From Labia minor (taxonomy: Eukaryota; Arthropoda; Insecta; Dermaptera; Spongiphoridae), in assembly GCA_963082975.1 (NCBI GenBank), contig OY720344.1, forward strand, positions 91,642,538 through 91,706,537: DNA of 64,000 bases, in the 5' to 3' direction. The notes under the pieces are model-generated. The model did not search any database, was not told where the DNA came from, and worked only from the letters and a program-made list of their open reading frames with translations. The translations under genes were made by a program, and so were the position numbers. Position 1 is the first letter of the stretch; the number at the start of each line of letters is the position of its first letter. Positions 23,122-32,637 of this stretch are shown piece after piece.

Positions 23122-24346
23122 TACCGACCGACGATAGTAAGGGAGGTATTGTTTTCACACCAAATTTCACATGGGGAGATTTTTACATATCTCCACGAAT
23201 CATGCATTTTCTTAACAGAAAAAAGTATTTTTAGCATGATGTCTGTCCGTCCGTCCGTCCGTCCGTCCGTCCGTATAGATGTGTACAGCCTGAACGGCTC
23301 AACCGATTTTGATGAAATTTGGTATATTTACTTAATGCATCAGTGGGATGAATTGATCAACTTTTGGTGCAAATCCGGAAACCGGAAGTAGTCCGTCCGT
23401 CCGTCCGTCCGTCCGTATAGATGTGTACAGCCTGAACGGCTCAACCGATTTTGATGAAATTTGGTATCTTTACTTAATGCATCAGTGGGATGAATTGATC
23501 AACTTTTGGTGCAAATCCGGAAACCGGAAGTAGTCCGTCCGTCCGTCCGTCCGTCCGTATAGATGTGTACAGCCTGAACGGCTCAACCGATTTTGATGAA
23601 ATTTGGTATCTTTACTTAATGCATCAGTGGGATGAATTGATCAACTTTTGGTACAAATCCGGAAACCGGAAGTGGTAGTATTAGCGATCGACGATAGGAA
23701 GGGAAGGGTTATTTTCACACCAAATTTCACATGAGGAGATTTTTTTATATATCACCACGAATCATGCATTTTCTTAACAGAAAAAAGTATTTTTAGCATG
23801 ATGTCTGTCCGTGCGTCCGTCCGTCCTTCCGTCTGTCCGTATAAATGTGTACAGCCTGAACGGCTCAACCGATTTTGATGAAATTTGGTATCTTTACTTA
23901 ATGCATCAGTGGGATGAATTGATCAACTTTTGGTACAAATCCGGAAACCGGAAGTGGTAGTATTAGCGATCGACGATAGGAAGGGAAGGGTTATTTTCAC
24001 ACCAAATTTCACATAAGGAGATTTTTTTACATATCACCACGATTCATGCACTTTGTATTGGTTTTATCCTCGGGAAAAATTATCTTCATTATGTTTTTCT
24101 TAATTTAAAATTATATGACGTCACCCAGCCCTTCATGACGTCACAGCCTCGGGTAACGCCGGGTAACGCCGGCTACTTCAGCTATATATTATAAATAAAA
24201 TAAAATTAAAAATATTTATGTTCTATCCATATCTGTTTTTTATTACATTAATAGATATATTAAAATTATTTGAAATTGTTTCTGTAGCTGGAAATTAATT
24301 TATTTCAAACCGTCGGTCGGTTCGGACCTGGCCACAGGTCAACTTA
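23122..24346 (+). mobile_element. Helentron-like element (HINE type), copy B, internally expanded
   Basis: Canonical orientation. It begins TACCGACCGACGATAG and ends with CGTCGGTCGGTTC and the stem-loop GACCTG-GCCA-CAGGTC (24325-24340), followed by AACTTA. It is about twice as long as the other complete copies. One cause is three tandem copies of a 142-bp unit (GTCC array plus core; the TATAGATG landmark recurs at 23274, 23416 and 23558). The other is an additional ~283-bp module (landmark at about 23841). Non-coding: the frame at 23149-23391 is an artefact of the GTCC array and conserved core. Confidence 0.85.
23241..23670 (+). repeat. 142-bp tandem repeat (3 units) inside Helentron-like copy B
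   Basis: Each unit consists of a (GTCC)n array, then TATAGATGTGTACAGCC and a core that ends in a CCGGAAACCGGAAG phrase. The landmark TATAGATG recurs at exactly 142-base steps. Units are nearly identical, so the expansion is recent relative to the element. Confidence 0.9.
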
Positions 24347-24662
24347 TATTATCTTACCTTAATATTATAATTAAATAAAAATTGATACTTTCCTAATGTG
24401 TAATAAAATTATGTAATAGAAAATGAATTTAAATTATTATTATAATTAATTAAAATAAGATATAATCAACATTTTTATAAAATAAAATATTTCACCTGAA
24501 TTTAAAAAATATATGATTGATTATCTAGCATTAAGAAATAATTGTAATTGTAGACATTTGTTGATTTATAATCTAATTTTAAATATAAAATTTATTACAT
24601 AAACCCCTATTAAACAAGATTAATTTGAATTTAAAAACACACAACATTGGCAATTCAATTTT
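24347..24662. other. AT-rich spacer between two Helentron-like copies
   Basis: Contains ACAACATTGGCAATTCA (24642-24659), shared with 14138-14154. Otherwise nothing is seen. Confidence 0.5.
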
Positions 24663-25313
24663 TTCCGACCGACGATAGTAAGGGAGGTATTGTTTTCACA
24701 CCAAATTTCACATGTGGAGATTTTTACATATCTCCACGAATCATGCATTTTCTAAACAGAAAAAAGTATTTTTAGCATGATGTCTGTCCGTCCGTCTGTC
24801 CGTCTGTCCGTCTGTCCGTCCGTCCGTCCGTATAGATGTGTACAGCCTGAACGGCTCAACCGATTTTGATGAAATTTGGTATATTTACTTAATGCATCAC
24901 TGGGATGAATTGATCAACTTTTGGTGCAATTCCGGAAACCGGAAGTGGTAGTATTAGCGATCGACGATAGGAAGGAAAGGGTTATTTTCACACCAAAGGA
25001 GATTTTTTTATATATCACCACGAATCATGCACTTTGTATTGGTTTTATCCTCGAGAAAAATCATATTTATTAGTTTTTTCTTGATTTAAAATTATATGAC
25101 GTCATCCAGCCATTCATGACGTCACAGCCTGGTCTTGCATATATATTATAAATAAAATAAAATTAAAAATGTTTATATTTATTATTTATGTATCCATATC
25201 TGTTTTTTATTACATTAATAGATATATTAAAATTATTTGAAATTGTTTCTGTAGCTGGAAATTAATTTATTTCAAACAGTCGGTCGGTTCGGACCTGGCC
25301 ACAGGTCAACTTA
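24663..25313 (+). mobile_element. Helentron-like element (HINE type), copy C, full length
   Basis: Same orientation as copy B and only about 320 bp away. It has CCGACCGACGATAG at the start, a mixed GTCC/GTCT array (about 24784-24830), the core, a second head-like block, CAGTCGGTCGGTTC, and the terminal stem-loop GACCTG-GCCA-CAGGTC (25292-25307). About 650 bp and non-coding. It matches copies A and E closely in layout. Confidence 0.87.
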
Positions 25314-26579
25314 TTTTATGTATTATTATAATTAAAATTTTGAAGTTTTTTCCAATACCTACTACTTACTATTCATTAAAAAAACTGATATCATCCATAT
25401 TTATTTTCCATAAACTCAAACGTTTCAATGTTTTCTTTCAGTCAAATCTCTTTAATCTGCCATTGTTCTTAATACAATTTTTCTTCTAATCTAATTACTC
25501 CATGATAATTAAAGACTACCTGACTTTTTCCTTTTTTTTTTTGTTTTTTTTTTTTTTTTGTTCTCCCTCTTTTATTTTTGATCCAAGGGTTATTGCTCTG
25601 AAAGGAAAGAATTAAATTTTCTTTTTCTTATATGCTTTTGTTCTTCGAATAACACTTTTTCTTTCAAAGAGAATATTCACACACACCGACTAAAAAAAAA
25701 CATGGATTATTCGGTTCATAAAATTGGTGTATTTTTTCATCCCTTTTGTTTCCTTTTGATTTTGATATAATGAATATATTATCCTAATCATTTTGGAATT
25801 AATACTTTATTCTTTGGTTTAATGAATTTAAGTTTAGACAAATTTAAAGAGGAGCATAGATAAAGTTTAGTAAAATAAAGCAGAATTTATTCATTAATCA
25901 AAAATAAATATTTAAATAAATAAATTCATTTAACTCGAAGATATTATCAAATATCTCGATTTTTTGTTTGTATGTTAAACAAAAGGTTACAATTTTTAAA
26001 CAATAGAAACTTTATTTTCAAAAACATGATTTGAAAATAAATGACTAACAAAACAAATTGTCTCTTTCACTCGTTGATGAGAGTTCTCTATCTATCCCTA
26101 TACTATATTCATATCAACTACTCGATTCCCGTATCGTCGTTACCCAAGAGAGTCCCCCCCCCCCCCTCCCACACACACTCTACCATATATAGAGCATCGT
26201 GCTGTCGAACTGTCACAACAGTAACTCCATCTCCCTCGGGGCCTTGTGACCTATTGAACTACAGTTTGTAATTCTATTCCCTCTAGGGATTACATTAAAA
26301 CAATTTATAATATATAATAATAATAATAATAATAAAATAAACATATTCTATTTTATTCATTGATATGACAACACTATAAATGGCAGTATATAATCAAATA
26401 TTATTTTTTTGTTTTCTTTAGTTTTTTCAATAAATATTTATAAGTATTATTTATTAAGTTGGTATATATATATTAATTATTATGTATTATCCAAGGGAAT
26501 CAAAATTAAAATATATAAAATAATTAACTTGCCGATAGTATTATACAGATTTGAGGCGTGATCCATATCCATAACCTTG
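25314..26579. other. AT-rich DNA with homopolymer runs
   Basis: T-runs at about 25531-25559 and a C-run at about 26154-26166, with an AAT microsatellite near 26319-26335. The 76-codon frame at 26041-26271 has no recognisable domain. Confidence 0.5.
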
Positions 26580-26965
26580 AAAGACCAGAGTAGATTTAGA
26601 GTATTTTAGAATACGTTTTTTCTGAGTATTTATGGGCCAAAGAACCAGGGCTATTTGGAAAGATGGAGACTGCATAACGAGGGATTACATTACCTCTACA
26701 CATAGAGTGTTGAAATCAAGAAAGCTGCGATGGGCAGGACAGGTGGCAAGAATGGGAGAGGAAAGACTAGCGAAAAATCATTTTGTGGGGAGACCGATTG
26801 GGAGACCAAGAATATGATGTGCGGGCAATGTAGGAAGGGACATTAGAGAGATGGGAGAAAATAAGAGTTAGATAGGTGTAGCTCAGGATAGGGACACTTG
26901 GAGAAATGTGGTTGCTGCGGCCAAGAACTTTCGAGTTCCATAGAGACATAGAGATAGACAGATTA
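26580..26965 (+). mobile_element. LINE 3' tail, family L-alpha, copy 3
   Basis: Plus-strand translation gives SRKLRWAGQVARMGEERLAK, then GRPIGRPRI, a stop, NVGRDIREMGENKS, a stop, and AQDRDTWRNVVAAAKNF, RVP. This is the RWAGHVARMxE...GRPRxRW...DREM...AQDRDxWR C-terminal signature of the same LINE family as at 19217 and 42826. Upstream (from about 26600) further polyprotein remnants are frameshifted. The element is 5'-truncated and dead. Confidence 0.8.
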
Positions 26966-27124
26966 TAATACACTAGCTGTGTAGCAAAATATATTTAATG
27001 GACAGAATTTAAATTTTTTTTATCTAGAGCTTTAGTCTCCACTAATTAATTTTAATCTAAATCTCATTAAACTAATTTTAAATGTTTTTCTCTGTTCTCC
27101 TGGGTTTATTATGCATGCCTATTA
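26966..27124. other. AT-rich spacer
   Basis: No feature recognised. Confidence 0.4.
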
Positions 27125-27132
27125 TTGTATAC
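27125..27132. repeat. 8-bp target-site duplication of hAT element (left)
   Basis: TTGTATAC, exactly repeated at 30481-30488. The central TA fits the nnnTAnnn preference reported for the Buster family of hAT elements. Confidence 0.96.
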
Positions 27133-27518
27133 CATAGGTTCTTAAACTTATGTACTCCACGGACCCCCACTTGAAAAAATTTTTTTTGACGGACCCCCAT
27201 CACAACTTTAGGTACTTTACGTCATTTTATTAATTAATTTCTGGCTTACGATCTCATAAGGACAAGGATATATGATGAATATTTCTAACAGTGATTGGTG
27301 AATAACGATTTTTTTGCATATTGTAGAACACATTTTATTAGAAATTATAATATTGAAGAAAGAAAATACAAACATTGTCATAGCAACAAATCTCACAAAT
27401 TATAATGGGTACTTACATTAAATTCATATAAATATTTTATAATTTTTTTCAGAAAATATTAAATAAGAAATATTTTAAAAAATAACTGCATCTATCTCAT
27501 TAAATATAACTTACATAT

Positions 27519-29369
27519 TTAATGAGATGTATGCAGTTGTTTTCTTGAAACAAGAATCTCAATATCTGGCTTAATATTGGAAACTTTTAATCTAAGATCC
27601 GGCTCTACATTTAATTTGTTTCTATATTTAGACTTAATATAAAATAGTACCGAAAAAGCTTGTTCGCATAAATATGTTGTGCAGAATGGAATCAAGTGTT
27701 GAAGTGCTTTATTTGCAAGCGCAGGATAATCTGACCTGAGAAGTAACCAAAAGTTGCTCAATTCAGTTTTGTTAAATTTTAGTTTATAAGTTGTATCACA
27801 TGATAATTCCACGAGAATATCTTGTTCAGGTGCAGATAAATGTTTAGCATTTGTAATTTCCATATTAAATGGATCTCTGATCCAGTTATTGCAAGGATCA
27901 GGAGTAGAAAAATACTTCCTGAAGTTGCTTTTCAAAGTAATTAAATGTTCAACAAATAATTGACGCGTTTGATTAAGCAATTTTTCACTGGAGCTTTCTA
28001 TGAAATCATTGAGAGTTGGAAAAGACTCATATACACCGTTCTGGATGCGTTTCGACCACAAGTCGATTTTTTTAATCATTGCTTCTATTTTATCTTCAAC
28101 TTTAAATATATTTACAACAGTACCTTGCAGGCTCAAATTAAGTTCGTTCAATTTTGTAAAAATATCAGTCAAGTAAGCCACCTTAGCTAACCAGATAAAA
28201 TCATTGAAACATTCGGTCAGTTCAAAATGCGCATCTATTAAAAACAATCGTATTTCATCTCGAAGCTCAAAAAGGCGAATGAGTACTTTCCCGCGGGACA
28301 ACCAACGTACATCTGTATGTAATAATAAATGTGTATGTTGACTACCCATTTCCTCACACAAAATTTTAAAAACTCTGGAATTAAGTGGACGAGCCTTAAT
28401 GAAATTGACAATTTTAACTACTTCGTCTAATGTTCTTTTCAAATCTGGTGACATATTTTTGGCTGCTAATGATTCTCTGTGAATGCAGCAATGATTCCAA
28501 ACAACCTGAGGCGCAACATTTTTAATAAGAGCAATCAATCCAGTTCTTGTACCTGACATTGCACGAGCACCATCAGTGCAAATTCCAACACATTTTGGCC
28601 ACTCTATTTCATTTTCGGTTATAAAATTATTCAAACTGTTAACTGCTGTCGTTCGTGAAGGTAGTGAATCACAAAACAATACATCTTCTTGTATTTGATT
28701 TTCAAACTCATATCTAATGAAAGCTAACAAATTGGCATTATTAGTGACATCAGTACTTTCATCCAATTGTAATGAGTAATAGTGACTTTTGCGCACTCTC
28801 GATATTAATTCTTCTTTTATATTACATGACATGTCTTCAATCCTATTCTTAACCGTATCATTTGATAATGAAATCAAATTTATATCGTTTGCTGCTTTAG
28901 TTCCTAACATTATATTTGTAATTACTTTTGTAGCAGGAAGAATTAATTGCTCTGCTATATTATGCGGCTTTCCTGCTTTAGCAATAAGTAGAGCTACTTC
29001 ATATGATGCCATTACTGCTTTCTTACTCATACCACCAGATCCCGTCTTTACCATCAATTTCTGACTTGAATTAAGTTCTTCTTTTTTCATTTTAAAAAAT
29101 TCGATAGACTTACTAACATGCTCGCTGTGCTTTGTTTGTAAATGACGTCTGAGATTAGCAGGTTTCATACTTTCATTGGATAAACTTTCCTGACATAGAA
29201 CGCAGACTGGTCTTTCCACATCATTGTTGCAAATATAAGTAAATCCAAATGATAAATAATCATCCGAATATTTTCTAGTTTTGCGTTTCTTGGTAGAGTT
29301 TGCTGTTGATGCCTCATCATCTGATTCTTTCCGTTTCTGTGTTGAACCAGTTTGTAGCCAACGATCCAT
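27519..29369 (-). CDS. hAT-family transposase, ZBED5/Buster-like, intact
   Basis: A 616-residue transposase that would cut out and reinsert its hAT element in the nucleus. Residues 45-85 form a BED-type zinc finger (C56-x2-C59, H76-x4-H81) preceded by a basic KKRKTRK stretch at 27-33. The catalytic core shows LDEST with D203, CTDGA with D266, and the inserted helical domain with CCIHRESLAAK (about 294-304) and TDVRWLSRGKVL (352-363). The C-terminal hATC dimerisation region (about 535-600) has CEQAFS with E569, completing the D-D-E set. Length suits ZBED5/SCAND3-like Buster transposases. The Met at 29369 fits well: it precedes the DRWLQ leader usual in this family, and an upstream Met lies in another frame. 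No intron or internal stop. It is the only gene in the element. Confidence 0.95.
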   Translation of the reverse strand: MDRWLQTGSTQKRKESDDEASTANSTKKRKTRKYSDDYLSFGFTYICNNDVERPVCVLCQESLSNESMKPANLRRHLQTKHSEHVSKSIEFFKMKKEELNSSQKLMVKTGSGGMSKKAVMASYEVALLIAKAGKPHNIAEQLILPATKVITNIMLGTKAANDINLISLSNDTVKNRIEDMSCNIKEELISRVRKSHYYSLQLDESTDVTNNANLLAFIRYEFENQIQEDVLFCDSLPSRTTAVNSLNNFITENEIEWPKCVGICTDGARAMSGTRTGLIALIKNVAPQVVWNHCCIHRESLAAKNMSPDLKRTLDEVVKIVNFIKARPLNSRVFKILCEEMGSQHTHLLLHTDVRWLSRGKVLIRLFELRDEIRLFLIDAHFELTECFNDFIWLAKVAYLTDIFTKLNELNLSLQGTVVNIFKVEDKIEAMIKKIDLWSKRIQNGVYESFPTLNDFIESSSEKLLNQTRQLFVEHLITLKSNFRKYFSTPDPCNNWIRDPFNMEITNAKHLSAPEQDILVELSCDTTYKLKFNKTELSNFWLLLRSDYPALANKALQHLIPFCTTYLCEQAFSVLFYIKSKYRNKLNVEPDLRLKVSNIKPDIEILVSRKQLHTSH

Positions 29370-29600
29370 TTTATGGAGTAATTTATTAACATTGAACTAC
29401 AATAATATAAATATAATATAAATATAATATAAATATAACGAATTATTATTTACTAGCTATGTTTTAATATGATTTTAAATGAATGTTTTAATATCATTTT
29501 AAATGAATGTTTTAAATCATTTTAATAAATGTTTTAAATCATTTTAAATAAATGATTTAATATCATTTTAAATGAATATTAATTTATATAATAAATATAT

Positions 29601-29719
29601 TTCGTAATTTGATTCTAAAATATTATTAATTTCGTAATTTGATTCTAAAATATTATTAATTTCGTAATTTGATTCTAAAATATTATTAATTTCGTAATTT
29701 GATTCTAAAATATTATTAA
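29601..29719. repeat. 30-bp tandem repeat, four units
   Basis: Exact 30-base period beginning TTCGTAATTTGATTC, four copies, inside the hAT element upstream of the transposase start. The neighbouring 29461-29580 segment also carries degenerate direct repeats of an AATGTTTTAAATCATTTTAA-like phrase. Confidence 0.95.
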
Positions 29720-29902
29720 AATAAATATTTTTTATTCATAAAACTAACTTATACTTACTCTCAAAAACAGCCTTTCTGGGAAATTGCAAAATGTGTTTAG
29801 TGTTTTTATAAAATAATGATCATGCAAATTACACTAAAAATTAAAAAAAATTATTAGCTATAATAAACTATTATTAGCTATAATTTAATTATAATTAATT
29901 AA

Positions 29903-30012
29903 ATTAATAAAAATAATTTAAAGATACAACTCGTTGAGAAATGAACTTATAATTAACATTAATAAAAATAATTTAAAGATACAACTCGTTGAGAAATGAA
30001 CTTATAATTAAC
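29903..30012. repeat. 55-bp tandem duplication
   Basis: Two adjacent copies of a unit containing GATACAACTCGTTGAGAAAT, within the hAT element. A loosely similar phrase (ACTACAAATCGTCGAGAAAC) appears at about 41534 near another hAT relic. Confidence 0.9.
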
Positions 30013-30480
30013 ATTTGCTTTAAAACTGTTTAAAACCCCAGAGTGGACGCTGACAATTTGGGTTTTTCCGGGTAAGACTGTCCCCTCCCCTGGTTTTCCC
30101 CAATAACAAAGTGAAAGAAAATTCCCTTATATGCCTCCCCTTCCGAGCCCCTAAGAGGGGTTATTTTAAAGGAACAATCGAAAAATGATTTTAAATGAAT
30201 GAATGGATGAAAATTCAAATTTTATATATAGTTTTTTATATATGTTTATTTATTCACAAAAAATTAATTGACATAATTATCAATTTAATAAAATAAAATA
30301 GTATTATTAATAGTATTAAATTATAGCCGTAATTCTCTAGGAGGATATAGTTAAACAATGAACTTTAAATATTTATATATGTATATATTTTTACGATGAT
30401 TTTTTTCCGAGGACCGCGGACCCCCAGTAAAGGCTTCGCGGACCCCCAGGGGTCCGCGGACCACAGTTTAAGAACCACTG

Positions 30481-30488
30481 TTGTATAC
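30481..30488. repeat. 8-bp target-site duplication of hAT element (right)
   Basis: TTGTATAC, an exact copy of 27125-27132. Confidence 0.96.
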
Positions 30489-31087
30489 TATTCAAAAATA
30501 AATTATTTTTAAACACTTGCATAATAAATTTTTAATTTTATATTCTTAAATGGTTTATGAAATAAATATAAGGATTATGTTTGTATTTGTTGCTGAACAA
30601 ATGAAAATCCAATTTTGTGGTAATTCACTCTAGATAGCGAGTTCATAAACAAGTATAATAAACAAAGATATTGAATTTTATTTTATCCTGGTTATTATAT
30701 ATATACCTATATTATATATATCTTCAATCTGTTTCTTACGTGATTTGAACAATGAAAGAAGGCCCATGAAATCCGAAAGACCCATGACAAATTGCTATTG
30801 GTTGTCAAAATGGAAATACATACAACAAAAATAAAATAGAAATAAAATAGAAAAAGGAAATTGATTTTTCTATTTATACGATAATAGTCATTTTTGATTC
30901 TTATTGCAAAATGAAAAGAAAATTGTCAATAAAATAAATTGTCTTTTTAAAGACTTTATCAATTACAAAAGTATCATTAATCATTTAAATCATTTGATTT
31001 TATTGGAATTCTATTTATGTATTTATCTATAAGGTAATTTTGTTTATTATTCAATTATATATCTATATACGTGCCTATGTATATATG

Positions 31088-31125
<38 letters not shown>

Positions 31126-31614
31126 TATATATGTCCTGTGTCTGTTCTTCTAAAAGTATATTTGAATTTTAAATTACAAAATAAAATTAAACAATTCATC
31201 AACCTTTTAGGTATAATCTAAAATTAAATGCTATATATAATATTAATATTAGTTCTTATCTACAACTTTATAAAAGAGTAAGTCCATATTTTTTTAAATT
31301 TTCCTTTATTCTATAAAATCTTATTTATATAAATAAACAAGTATTGCTTAGTGAAAGCAGATAAAAAAGAAATATATTTTCTTTACTTAATCATTTATTG
31401 GTTGGTTGAAATTCTTTTATGGAAGTTTTGTTGTTTATTTATTTACCTTTTTTATACGTCAAACACAAACAAATAATGAAAAGATGATTTTAGATAATGC
31501 GAATGTTATATTGAAAGGATATATAATGAGAAAAATAGGGAAGAAAAATTAGTATGGGAGGAGAAGTGGATGTGATTGAATAAATATTTTCGAGGAAGGA
31601 AGCCACTTGACGTT
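30489..31614. other. AT-rich DNA with (TA)n microsatellite
   Basis: A TA array at about 31091-31121. No gene is visible. Confidence 0.55.
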
Positions 31615-31800
31615 TCGTCAATTGTGTCGGAGTTGTCAGCCTAATCAGAGAGCCAAGCACCATTGAATCAAGTCCATTCACTCCACCAGCCATTCACTTC
31701 AATTCGTCCCCCTCCCCTCCACCCCAATCATCCAGACAACACGCGTGGGCGAATGGGTGGGGTCTCTTATAAGTTCACGCGTGTTTCATCAATTATTCTA
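31615..31800. other. GC-richer unique block; candidate regulatory DNA or promoter
   Basis: The block has balanced composition, is not repeated in the window, and contains two ACGCG phrases (31741, 31779). It contains a TATA-like CTTATAAGTT (about 31766-31775), followed by A/T-rich DNA. It could be a plus-strand core promoter or conserved non-coding DNA. The overlapping 67- and 74-codon frames on opposite strands have no domains. Confidence 0.3.
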
Positions 31801-31865
31801 CAATGGAAAAATGAATTTTTCAAAAAGACAAATTCTAAACAAACATCTGATTTTAAATTTATTTT

Positions 31866-32090
31866 ATTTTTACACGCTTTTATTTAGTTTCAACCCGTGT
31901 CCTGTAGTCAAATCTTGAAACGTTAATTTGACCCACTTCTCAAGGTTCGAATGAGCTGAAATTTTGCATACATATGTAACTCCGATGACAATGCAATATT
32001 CTGGTTCATCCTAGGCCATAGGTGTCCTAGGAGGTATTATTTTTATGAATTAGTAATTACATATTGCATAATATTGAAAAATATTAATTA
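31866..32090 (+). repeat. Interspersed repeat family Z, copy 2
   Basis: Matches 5906-6110 in the same orientation, with shared phrases CCCGTGTCCTGT, TCAAATCTT, GAGCTGAAATTT and ACAATGCAATATTCTGGTTC. It ends directly against a (CT)n(TA)n microsatellite. Confidence 0.75.

Positions 32091-32128
<38 letters not shown>
32091..32128. repeat. Compound (CT)n(TA)n microsatellite
   Basis: About 8 CT units, then about 10 TA units, abutting the end of repeat Z copy 2. Confidence 0.95.
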
Positions 32129-32218
32129 ATATATTAATAAGAGCTAATTTAATTTTTTATCCAAAAACCTGGGTTTCATTCAAAAAGTCACGGACTTTCT
32201 ATCAAGACTAAAAATTAG

Positions 32219-32637
32219 GAAATAAAAAAAATATAAAAAAAAAACTTTAAAAACACACTTTTATTTAAAAGCACTAAAAAGGAGAAAATAATTTCTCCAC
32301 ATACACCATGATTTCCTTACAATTAATCATATCTAAAAAATAAAAATGTGGGTGCCAAACATGCAAGGAAAAACGCAAATTCTACTTCAAATAGACATAG
32401 TTATCAAGTATAGTGGAAAAGGAAAAAAACAGAAAGGTTTGTGCATATATAATGAAATGTCCTTCGTATTCTTTTCCTTTCCATTCATGTTTGGCGCCCA
32501 CTCTTTCATTTTTTAGATATGATTAATTGTAAGGAAATCTTTGTGTGTGTCGCGAGAAATTATTTTCTTCTTTTTAGTGCTTTAAAATAAAAGCGTGTTT
32601 TTAAAAAGTTTTTTTTTATATTTTTTTTATTATTTTT
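32219..32637. mobile_element. Long-inverted-repeat (foldback/MITE-like) element
   Basis: Two arms of about 150 bp (32219-32367 and 32487-32637) are inverted copies with few differences. They share CCTTACAATTAATCATATCT, GAAAATAATTTCTC and GCCAAACATG read in mirrored orientation. A ~115-bp spacer separates them. There is no open frame. The transcript would fold into a long imperfect hairpin. No clear target duplication was seen, because the outer edges are A-rich. Confidence 0.85.

Larger units (their letters stand above)
27133..30480 (-). mobile_element. Complete hAT transposon (Buster type), probably autonomous
   Basis: A 3348-bp element bounded by a perfect 8-bp target duplication. The ends are inverted: CATAGGTTCTTAAACTT at the left, and CAGTGGTTCTTAAACTG reading inward from the right. 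The shared GGTTCTTAAACT fits hAT termini. Sub-terminal GGACCCCC motifs occur twice near each end (27161, 27191; 30418, 30440) and are candidate transposase-binding sites. One minus-strand gene (27519-29369) encodes an uninterrupted transposase. The 5' flank of the gene carries tandem repeats (29601-29719, 29903-30012). Exact duplication plus an intact frame suggest recent insertion. Confidence 0.95.

Noticed and set aside
23241-23670. CRISPR-like array
   Set aside because: The 142-bp units are contiguous tandem copies with no unique spacers, and the genome is eukaryotic.
27960-29392. Three other frames overlapping the hAT transposase (27960-28190 +, 28789-29064 +, 29165-29392 -)
   Set aside because: They are shadows of the long transposase frame, with no domains of their own.
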